Source: CAZDSS01 sp964508185 (GTDB lineage Bacteria; Pseudomonadota; Alphaproteobacteria; Sphingomonadales; Govanellaceae). From it: a stretch of 12,047 nt of DNA. The stretch spans positions 1-12,047 of the forward strand of contig CAZDSS010000076.1 in NCBI GenBank assembly GCA_964508185.1, in the 5' to 3' direction. Position numbers and translations under genes: made by a program. Below are positions 1 through 5,688 of the stretch, one piece after another. The number at the start of each line of letters is the position of its first letter. Positions within the stretch are counted from its first letter, which is position 1. The notes beneath the pieces are model-generated. The model saw only the letters and a program-made list of their open reading frames with translations, had not been told where the DNA came from and did no database searches.

Positions 1-529
1 AGACGACTATGTTGCCGCGCTTGCGGTCCATCTTGAGGATCTGGAAGGGCTGCGGAATGTTGAGGAGCGGCGTGATGTCGCGCACCGGACGGATGTCCAC
101 CTGGCTGCCGGGCAGGAAGGCCACGGCGCCGTTGAGATCCACGGTGAAGCCGCCCTTGACGCGGCCGAAGATGACGCCTTCCACGCGCTCGTTGTTCTCG
201 TAGGCCTTTTCGAGCTTTTCCCACGATTCCTCGCGGCGGGCCTTGTCGCGCGAGATGATGGCCTCGCCCATGGCGTTCTCGATGCGCTCGAGGAACACCT
301 CAACCTTGTCGCCCGGCTGCAGTTCCACGGGCTGCCCGGGGCTCGCGAATTCCTTCAGCGGCACGCGGCCTTCGGCCTTGAGGCCGACATCGATGATGGC
401 AAAGTCGTTTTCGATGGCGACGACGGTGCCCGTCACCACGCGACCCTCGAAACGGGTCGATTCGCCGAGGCTTTCGGCGAGCATTTTCTCGAAATCTTCC
501 CGGCTGGGATTAGCGGCGGTATTGGCCAT
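1..529 (-). CDS. rpsA: 30S ribosomal protein S1 (partial, N-terminal 176 residues)
   Basis: Ribosomal protein S1 binds mRNA and helps the 30S subunit load structured or weak Shine-Dalgarno messages. The window holds the start and the first 176 residues; the rest lies beyond the left edge. Two S1-type OB-fold domains are visible: residues about 30-97 (GTVVAIENDFAIIDVGLKAE, ending with ISRDKA) and a second from about 114 (VEGVIFGRVKGGFTVDLNG, then AFLPGSQVD and ILKMDRKRGNIVV). The start MANTAANPSREDFEKML resembles other alphaproteobacterial S1 N-termini. The start codon is ATG at 529, preceded by an AGGAG Shine-Dalgarno (complement of 542-546) about 12 bases upstream, rather far. It follows cmk on the same strand, the usual aroA-cmk-rpsA order. 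Identity is certain by family; only the length cannot be judged. Confidence 0.97.
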   Translation of the reverse strand, partial: MANTAANPSREDFEKMLAESLGESTRFEGRVVTGTVVAIENDFAIIDVGLKAEGRVPLKEFASPGQPVELQPGDKVEVFLERIENAMGEAIISRDKARREESWEKLEKAYENNERVEGVIFGRVKGGFTVDLNGAVAFLPGSQVDIRPVRDITPLLNIPQPFQILKMDRKRGNIVV

Positions 530-563
530 AACTGTGATCGACTCCTGATGATAATGCTATTCC

Positions 564-588
564 GGCCAGCCGGTTGTCTCCGGCGGTC
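564..588 (-). other. Hairpin in the rpsA leader
   Basis: Between the cmk stop and the rpsA start there is an inverted repeat: CCGGC (580-584) with GCCGG (569-573) around a 6-base loop. The stem extends outward past one bulged base (568) by GGCC at 564-567 pairing with 585-588, including one G-U pair. It ends about 17 bases before the Shine-Dalgarno on the minus strand. In E. coli the rpsA leader folds into hairpins used for S1 autoregulation; a similar role here is inference. It could also be incidental in GC-rich DNA. Confidence 0.35.
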
Positions 589-622
589 TTTACCCCGGCC
601 AATCCAAGGGCTTCAGAAACAG

Positions 623-653
623 AAAAAAACCGGAAGGCTCTTCAATCCTCCGG
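623..653 (-). terminator. Rho-independent terminator at the end of cmk
   Basis: Read on the minus strand, CCGGA (complement of 649-653) and GG pair with CC and TCCGG (complement of 630-637, one bulged base), followed at once by seven T residues (complement of 623-629). The cmk stop codon (642-644) lies in the 9-base loop. The stem is short (7 pairs with a bulge) but ends in a good T-run, so it may be partial. It would separate most rpsA transcription from aroA-cmk. Confidence 0.55.
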
Positions 654-1319
654 ATCCTGGTAAATCCGCGCTTCGATCAGCGCCAGGGCGGCGTTGAACA
701 CGCTGTCTATATCGGAATTCGTGGTATCGAGCAAGTGCGCGTCTGCGGCCTGCTTGAGGGGCGCCGTGCTGCGCGCGGCATCGCGCGCGTCGCGCGCCGC
801 AAGATCGGCAAGGACGGCGTCATAGGTCAACCTGCCGTCCCTGGCCCGGAGCTCGTCGAAGCGGCGGCGGGCGCGGGTCTCGAGATCGGCGGTGACGAAA
901 AGCTTCACGGCGGCGTCGGGGCAGACGACGGTCCCGATATCGCGGCCGTCGAGGACCGCCCCCTTGCCGCCCGGGGGATTGCAGGCGAAGTCCCGCTGGA
1001 AGGCGAGAAGCGCCTTCCGCACCGCAGGCAGCGCCGCCACCTTGGACGCCGCGGCGCCCGCCGCTTCGCTGCGGAGTTCCGGATCGCCGAGCAAAGCCAC
1101 GTCGAGTCTCGCGGCCGCATCGGCCGCCTGCGCCTCGTCCGCGGGATCGAGCCCCGCGCGCATCACCGCAAGCCCCACCGCGCGATAGAGGCCGCCCGTA
1201 TCGAGATAGTCATATCCGAAATGGGCGGCGAGCCTGCGCGCAAGCGTGCCCTTGCCCGCGGCGGCCGGGCCGTCGATGGCGATCACCACCGGGCGATTGC
1301 CGCGCGCCGCGCCGTTCAT
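642..1319 (-). CDS. cmk: Cytidylate kinase
   Basis: Cytosolic CMP/dCMP kinase; transfers a phosphate from ATP to (d)CMP for nucleotide recycling and lipid precursor supply. The 225 residues match the usual length. Visible motifs are the P-loop GPAAAGKGT (17-25), the CMP-binding DTGGLYRA (40-47), DGRDIGT (124-130) and the LID/C-terminal region RDARDAARSTAPLKQA (177-192) ending in LLDTTNSDID. The ATG at 1319 overlaps the aroA stop by four bases (ATGA, 1316-1319), with no strong Shine-Dalgarno, which fits translational coupling to aroA. The stop codon sits inside the terminator hairpin at 623-653. rpsA follows 112 bases downstream. Pairing of cmk with aroA and rpsA is widespread in Proteobacteria. 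Confidence 0.96.
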   Translation of the reverse strand: MNGAARGNRPVVIAIDGPAAAGKGTLARRLAAHFGYDYLDTGGLYRAVGLAVMRAGLDPADEAQAADAAARLDVALLGDPELRSEAAGAAASKVAALPAVRKALLAFQRDFACNPPGGKGAVLDGRDIGTVVCPDAAVKLFVTADLETRARRRFDELRARDGRLTYDAVLADLAARDARDAARSTAPLKQAADAHLLDTTNSDIDSVFNAALALIEARIYQDPED

Positions 1320-2659
1320 GCGATTTCTGCCCCGAGCCGGTTCATGAGGGCGGCGAAGCCGGGGAAGCTCGTCTCGATCACCGCGCCGTCGTCCACGGTC
1401 ACGGGCTCGTCGGCGACCATGCCGAGCACCAGGAATGACATGGCGATGCGATGGTCGAGATGGGTCGCGATGGTCGCGCCGCCCTTGATCCTGCCGCCCG
1501 TCACCGTCATGCCGTCCGCCTGTTCCTCGACCTGGACGCCGCAGGCGCGAAGGCCCGTCGCCATGACGGCGAGACGGTCGCTTTCCTTGACGCGAAGCTC
1601 CGCAAGGCCGGTCATGCGCGTTTCACCCTCGGCGCAGGCGGCGGCGATCGCAAGGATCGGATATTCGTCGATCATGGACGGCGCGCGTTCGGGCGGAACG
1701 TCCACTCCGCGGAGCGCGCTGTGCCGCACCACGAGGTCGCCCACCGGCTCGCCGCCCATGTCGCGGCGATCGACGATGGCGATGTCGCCACCCCTCTCGA
1801 CGAGCGTGTCGAACAGCCCGGTGCGCAGGGGATTGAGGCCGACGTTGCGGATCGTCACATGGGATCCCGGCGTGATGAGGGCCGCGACCACCGAGAAGGC
1901 GGCGGATGAGGGGTCCGCGGGCACGGCGACATGCTGCGCCGTCAGCTCCGGCTGGCCTTCCAGTGCGATGACCCGGCCCTCGGGCGTGTCGGTGACCGTA
2001 ATTTCCGCCCCGAAATGGCGCAGCATGCGCTCGCTGTGGTCGCGCGTCGCCTCGGGCTCGATCACCGTGGTGCGGCCGGGGGTGTTGAGACCGGCGAGGA
2101 GGATCGCCGACTTCACCTGAGCCGAAGGCACGGGCAGGCGGTAGGTGATGGGCATGGGCCTGTCGGCGCCGATGACGGCGAGCGGCAGCAGCCCGCCCTG
2201 GCGGGTGACGAACTGCGCGCCCATTTCCTGCAGGGGCTTCGCGACCCGCGCCATGGGCCGGCGGCGGAGCGACGGGTCGCCCGTGAAGAAGCTGGTGACG
2301 GGATGGGTCGCCGCAAGCCCCATGATGAGCCGCGCGCCCGTCCCCGAATTGCCGAAATCGAGGAAGTTTCTGGGCTCCGCAAGGCCGCCCACGCCGACGC
2401 CCTGCACCCGCCAGCGGCCCTCGCCCTCGCGGATGACGGTCGCCCCGAACTGCTCCATGACCCGCGCGGTATTGATGACGTCCTCGCCTTCGAGAAGGCC
2501 TTCGATCGCCGTCTCGCCGACGGCGAGGCCGCCGAGGATCAGGGCGCGGTGGGAGATGGACTTGTCGCCGGGAACGGTGACGTCGCCCCGAAGGCCCTTC
2601 ACCTTGCGGGACGTGAGCGCCGTCGCCGCATGCTTGTTCCCAGTCGATGCCGTTGCCAT
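1316..2659 (-). CDS. aroA: 3-phosphoshikimate 1-carboxyvinyltransferase (EPSP synthase), class II-like
   Basis: Sixth step of the shikimate pathway: joins phosphoenolpyruvate to shikimate-3-phosphate to give EPSP, leading to aromatic amino acids. I start it at ATG 2659 (447 residues) because GAGGAG lies just upstream (complement of 2664-2669); the frame stays open to 2728, but that extension has no family features. Motifs: VPGDKSISHR (29-38), NSGTGAR (104-110), RRRPMARV (132-139), SAQVK (179-183), RDHSE (206-210), MIDEYP (329-334, catalytic Asp331), RVKESDR (356-362) and HLDHR (400-404). SAQxK, RxHxxE and GDKS are class II (CP4-like) features, but the position matching the glyphosate-tolerance alanine of CP4 is glycine (Gly106). 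The stop overlaps the start of cmk. Confidence 0.96.
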   Translation of the reverse strand: MATASTGNKHAATALTSRKVKGLRGDVTVPGDKSISHRALILGGLAVGETAIEGLLEGEDVINTARVMEQFGATVIREGEGRWRVQGVGVGGLAEPRNFLDFGNSGTGARLIMGLAATHPVTSFFTGDPSLRRRPMARVAKPLQEMGAQFVTRQGGLLPLAVIGADRPMPITYRLPVPSAQVKSAILLAGLNTPGRTTVIEPEATRDHSERMLRHFGAEITVTDTPEGRVIALEGQPELTAQHVAVPADPSSAAFSVVAALITPGSHVTIRNVGLNPLRTGLFDTLVERGGDIAIVDRRDMGGEPVGDLVVRHSALRGVDVPPERAPSMIDEYPILAIAAACAEGETRMTGLAELRVKESDRLAVMATGLRACGVQVEEQADGMTVTGGRIKGGATIATHLDHRIAMSFLVLGMVADEPVTVDDGAVIETSFPGFAALMNRLGAEIA

Positions 2660-2704
2660 TGTGCTCCTCGCGTCACGCATCCCCAGCCGATGGCGACGCT
2701 CTCT

Positions 2705-2710
2705 ATCATA
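2705..2710 (-). promoter_or_regulatory. aroA: Possible -10 element of the aroA promoter
   Basis: On the minus strand TATGAT (complement of 2705-2710) matches the sigma-70 -10 consensus at five of six bases. Transcription would start near 2698, leaving a leader of about 40 bases before ATG 2659. No convincing -35 hexamer is found at 16-18 bases, so this is only a candidate. Confidence 0.25.
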
Positions 2711-2828
2711 TCCGGCAGCCGCCGCCAAACGATATGGGGCGCGATGGCCGCGAGGCGCGGGAACAGAGGCTGTGCGACGGGCTGTCGCGGCGCTGGCGGC
2801 GGGTGCGCGGAACCGCTACGATTAGGCT

Positions 2829-2879
2829 TTGACAGGGCCTCATGAACATGGCAAAGGGTGAAGCCGTTTTTTTACCCTT
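2829..2879 (+). promoter_or_regulatory. TTGACA hexamer and 9-bp inverted repeat upstream of the TIGR02300 gene
   Basis: A perfect -35-like TTGACA (2829-2834) is followed by an inverted repeat, AAGGGTGAA (2854-2862) and TTTACCCTT (2871-2879), with an 8-base centre and one G-T pair. A run of seven T residues (2867-2873) crosses the centre and right arm. No good -10 hexamer lies 16-18 bases after TTGACA. The repeat could be an operator at the transcription start or a leader hairpin, ending about 16 bases before the Shine-Dalgarno of the next gene. The divergent region 2660-2908 shows nothing else I can support. Confidence 0.3.
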
Positions 2880-2908
2880 CTCACGTCCTTACTTTAGGGA
2901 GACTTCCC

Positions 2909-3256
2909 GTGGCTAAGCCGGAATGGGGAACCAAACGCCAGTGCCCGAAATGCGGCGAGCGGTTCTACGATCTCAACAAGCCCTTCCCGCTCACCTGCGT
3001 CGCCTGCGGCGTGCAGTTTGAGCCCGAAGTAATCCTGAAAAGCAAGCAGACCGGCGTTGTCGAGGATCTGCGGCCGCGCAAGGCGCCGGTCACCGCCAAG
3101 CCCGAGGAGGATCTGGACGAGGATCTCCTGGACGAGGACATCGAGCTCGAGGAAGAAGAGGGCGATGACGACATCCTCGCCGATGTCGATCTCGATGACG
3201 ATGACGACGTCACCGATGTGATCGAGAAACCCCGCAGCCCGGGCGACGAGGTCTGA
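2909..3256 (+). CDS. TIGR02300 family protein, zinc ribbon with acidic tail
   Basis: A conserved alphaproteobacterial protein of unknown function, 115 residues. I start at GTG 2909 (product MAKPEWGTKRQCPKCG...) because AGGGAG lies 7 bases upstream (2896-2901) and family members begin with this segment; an in-frame ATG at 2858 would add residues unlike the family. The N-terminal third has a Cys4 zinc ribbon: Cys12, Cys15, Cys30 and Cys33, around FYDLNK (19-24). Residues 66-106 form a tail with 26 Asp/Glu out of 41 and no Lys or Arg, probably disordered. It is divergent from aroA and 43 bases upstream of the thiolase, possibly in one transcript. Function is not known; the ribbon plus acidic tail suggests a partner-binding or nucleic-acid-related accessory protein, which is inference only. 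Confidence 0.9.
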   Translation: MAKPEWGTKRQCPKCGERFYDLNKPFPLTCVACGVQFEPEVILKSKQTGVVEDLRPRKAPVTAKPEEDLDEDLLDEDIELEEEEGDDDILADVDLDDDDDVTDVIEKPRSPGDEV

Positions 3257-3299
3257 TCCGACCACCCCGGTCCCACTTATCCTGAGGAGGAGCACGGAT

Positions 3300-4490
3300 A
3301 TGGGAACGCAAGCTGATCCGATCGTCGTCGTGGGCATGGCGCGCACCGCCATGGGGGGCTTCCAGGGCGATCTTGCATCCGTCACTTCGCCGGAACTCGG
3401 GACCGCCGCCATCAAGGCGGCGATCGCGCGCGCCGGCCTCACCCCCGAAGACATCGACGAGACGATCATGGGCTGCGTGCTGCCCGCGGGCCTCGGCCAG
3501 GCGCCCGCCCGCCAGGCCGCGCGCCATGCCGGGATCCCGGATTCCGCCGGGGCGACCACCGTCAACAAGATGTGCGGCTCGGGCATGAAGGCGGTGATGC
3601 TGGCCCATGACGCCATCGTCGCCGGGACCAATTCCATCCTGGTCGCGGGCGGCATGGAGAGCATGAGCAACGCGCCCTATCTCCTGCCCAAGGCGCGCGC
3701 CGGATACCGGCTCGGCCATCAGGAAGTGAAGGACCACATGTTCCTCGACGGGCTCGAGGACGCCTATGACCGCGGCCGTCTCATGGGCACCTTCGCCGAG
3801 GACACGGCGCGGCACTATCAGTTCACCCGCGAGGATCAGGACGCCTTCGCCGTCGCCTCGCTGGAGCGCGCCCAGAAGGCGATCAACGACGGATCCTTTG
3901 CGGACGAGATCACGCCTGTTCCCGTCAAGACCCGGAGCGGCGCCGCCGAGGTCGTCATCGACGAACAGCCCGGCAAGGCGCGGATCGACAAGATCCCCAC
4001 ATTGAAGCCCGCCTTCGCCAAGGACGGCACGGTGACCGCCGCCAATTCCTCGTCCATCTCGGACGGCGCGGCGGCCCTCGTCCTCATGCGCCGGTCGGAG
4101 GCGGAGCGGCGCGGCCTTGCGCCCATCGCGAAGATCGTCGCCCATTCGACCCACGCCCAGGCCCCGGCCTGGTTCACCACCGCCCCCGTGGGCGCCATCC
4201 GGAAGGTGCTGGACAAGGCGGGCTGGAGCAAGGACGAGGTGGATCTCTACGAGGTCAACGAGGCCTTCGCGGTGGTGGCCATGGCCGCCATGCGCGAACT
4301 GGACCTGCCCCACGACAAGGTCAACGTCCATGGCGGGGCCTGCGCCCTCGGCCATCCCATCGGCGCGTCCGGCGCCCGCATCATGGTCACCCTCATCTCG
4401 GCCCTGAAGAAATATGGCGGGCGGCGCGGCGTCGCGTCCCTCTGCATCGGCGGGGGCGAGGCGACCGCGATGGCCCTTGAGCTGATCTGA
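3300..4490 (+). CDS. Acetyl-CoA C-acetyltransferase / thiolase II family
   Basis: Thiolase acting on CoA thioesters, either condensing two acetyl-CoA or cleaving 3-ketoacyl-CoA. The 396 residues match the family. The catalytic set is complete: Cys92 in NKMCGSGMKAV (89-99), VNEAF (319-323), His352 in GHPIGASGAR (351-360) and Cys382 in LCIGGGEA (381-388). GAGGAGG (3284-3290) lies 9 bases before ATG 3300. The acyl-CoA dehydrogenase begins 49 bases downstream on the same strand, so a degradative role (beta-oxidation or isoleucine/acetoacetate breakdown) is more likely than polyhydroxybutyrate synthesis; no phaB or phaC is in view. Exact chain-length or branched-substrate preference cannot be read from the sequence, so no gene symbol is given. 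Confidence 0.93.
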   Translation: MGTQADPIVVVGMARTAMGGFQGDLASVTSPELGTAAIKAAIARAGLTPEDIDETIMGCVLPAGLGQAPARQAARHAGIPDSAGATTVNKMCGSGMKAVMLAHDAIVAGTNSILVAGGMESMSNAPYLLPKARAGYRLGHQEVKDHMFLDGLEDAYDRGRLMGTFAEDTARHYQFTREDQDAFAVASLERAQKAINDGSFADEITPVPVKTRSGAAEVVIDEQPGKARIDKIPTLKPAFAKDGTVTAANSSSISDGAAALVLMRRSEAERRGLAPIAKIVAHSTHAQAPAWFTTAPVGAIRKVLDKAGWSKDEVDLYEVNEAFAVVAMAAMRELDLPHDKVNVHGGACALGHPIGASGARIMVTLISALKKYGGRRGVASLCIGGGEATAMALELI

Positions 4491-4539
4491 CCGCAACCTC
4501 CGCCCGCAGCCCGGGTCTGGAGCCGAGGGGAGGCACGCC

Positions 4540-5679
4540 GTGATTCTGACCGAAGAACAGAAGATGATCCGCGACATGGCGCGGAGCTTCGCCGAAGAGA
4601 AGCTCGCGCCTCACGCCGCGGAATGGGAAGAGAAGGGCGAGATCCCGCGCGAGATCCTGCGGGAGATGGGCGAGCTCGGCCTCATGGGCATGACGGTGCC
4701 CGAAGAATGGGGCGGCGCCGGGGCCGATTACGTGTCCTACGCCCTTGCCCTCATGGAGATCGCCGCGGGCAACGGGGCGCTCTCCACCATCATGAGCGTG
4801 AACAACGCCCCCGTCTGCGCGGCGCTTCTCGCGAACGGCACGCCGGAACAGAAGGAGCGCTTCCTGAAGCCCCTGGCGCGCGGCGAGATGATCGGCGCCT
4901 TCTGCCTCACCGAGCCCCAGGCCGGGTCGGACGCCGGCGCGCTCCGCACCCGGGCGCGGCGCAGCAACGACGGCTACGTGATCTCGGGCGCCAAGCAGTT
5001 CATCACCTCCGGCAGGATCGCCGGCGCCGCCATCGTCTTCGCGGTGACCGACCCCGACGCGGGCAAGCGCGGCATTTCGGCCTTCGTCGTGCCCACCGGC
5101 ACGCCGGGCTATGAGGTGTCCAAGATCGAGCACAAGCTCGGCCAGGGGGCGTCGGACACCTGCGCCATCACCTTCAACGACATGGCCGTTCCGGCCGATG
5201 CCCTGCTCGGCGCCGAGGGCGAGGGCTACAAGGTGGCGCTCGCCAATCTGGAGGCGGGGCGCATCGGCATCGCGGCCCAGAGCGTCGGCATGGCCCAGGC
5301 GGCGCTTGATTTCGCCGTCAGATACGCCACCGAGCGCGCGACCTTCGGCAAGCCCATCATCGAGCATCAGGCGGTGGGCTTCCGCCTCGCCGACATGGCG
5401 GCAAGGCTCGAGGCGGCGCGCCAGCTCGTCCTTCATGCCGCCGCCATGCGCGATGCGGGCGAGCCCTGCCTCAAGGAAGCCTGCATGGCCAAGCTCGTTG
5501 CGTCGGAAACCGCCGAGGCGGTCTGCTCCGCCGCCATCCAGACCCTGGGCGGCTACGGCTATCTCAAGGACTTCCCGGTGGAGCGCATCTATCGCGACGT
5601 GCGCGTGTGCCAGATCTATGAAGGCACGTCCGACATCCAGCGCCTCATCATCCAGCGCGAGATGCTGCGCGGCCTTTGA
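4540..5679 (+). CDS. Acyl-CoA dehydrogenase, short/branched-chain type
   Basis: FAD enzyme that makes the alpha-beta double bond in acyl-CoA and passes electrons to electron-transfer flavoprotein. It has 379 residues, a normal length. The start is GTG 4540, with GAGGGGAGG (4525-4533) 6 bases upstream. Motifs: FCLTEPQAGSDAG (121-133, FAD contact), ERATFGKPI (265-273), QTLGGYGYLKDFPVER (334-349) and YEGTSDIQR (360-368), where Glu361 is the catalytic base in the usual short/medium-chain position. At the alternative site used by isovaleryl-CoA dehydrogenase the sequence is LEAGRIG (237-243), with Gly before Arg241 rather than Glu, so an isovaleryl enzyme is unlikely. It follows the thiolase, probably in one operon. 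The stop codon is inside a hairpin and comM converges 9 bases away. Confidence 0.93.
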   Translation: MILTEEQKMIRDMARSFAEEKLAPHAAEWEEKGEIPREILREMGELGLMGMTVPEEWGGAGADYVSYALALMEIAAGNGALSTIMSVNNAPVCAALLANGTPEQKERFLKPLARGEMIGAFCLTEPQAGSDAGALRTRARRSNDGYVISGAKQFITSGRIAGAAIVFAVTDPDAGKRGISAFVVPTGTPGYEVSKIEHKLGQGASDTCAITFNDMAVPADALLGAEGEGYKVALANLEAGRIGIAAQSVGMAQAALDFAVRYATERATFGKPIIEHQAVGFRLADMAARLEAARQLVLHAAAMRDAGEPCLKEACMAKLVASETAEAVCSAAIQTLGGYGYLKDFPVERIYRDVRVCQIYEGTSDIQRLIIQREMLRGL

Positions 5680-5685
5680 GGCCGC
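5669..5685. terminator. Hairpin spanning the stop of the acyl-CoA dehydrogenase, shared with comM
   Basis: GCGGCCT (5669-5675) and AGGCCGC (5679-5685) form a perfect 7-base-pair stem with a 3-base loop. The dehydrogenase stop codon is 5677-5679, and the hairpin begins 3 bases after the comM stop on the other strand. Neither strand has a following T-run, so it is not a classical terminator; it may stabilise the 3' ends or act with Rho. Confidence 0.35.
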
Positions 5686-5688
5686 CCC

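Noticed and set aside
735..2120. 461-codon open frame on the plus strand, antisense to cmk and aroA
   Set aside because: Long antisense frames are common in GC-rich DNA; the product is Arg/Ser-rich low-complexity sequence with no family features, while the minus strand encodes complete cmk and aroA.
2829..2857. TTGACA at 2829-2834 as a complete sigma-70 promoter
   Set aside because: The hexamers at 16-18 bases (such as CAAAGG) match the -10 consensus poorly, so it is only reported as part of a weak regulatory region.
2660..2908. A tRNA or 4.5S RNA gene in the aroA / TIGR02300 intergenic region
   Set aside because: I looked for a T-loop (GGTTCGAATCC-like) and for the conserved SRP RNA tetraloop region on both strands and found neither.
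3210..5436. Two long minus-strand open frames (3210-4577 and 4393-5436) across the thiolase and dehydrogenase
   Set aside because: They are His/Gly/Arg-rich products typical of frame shadows; the plus strand has the full catalytic motifs of two known enzymes.
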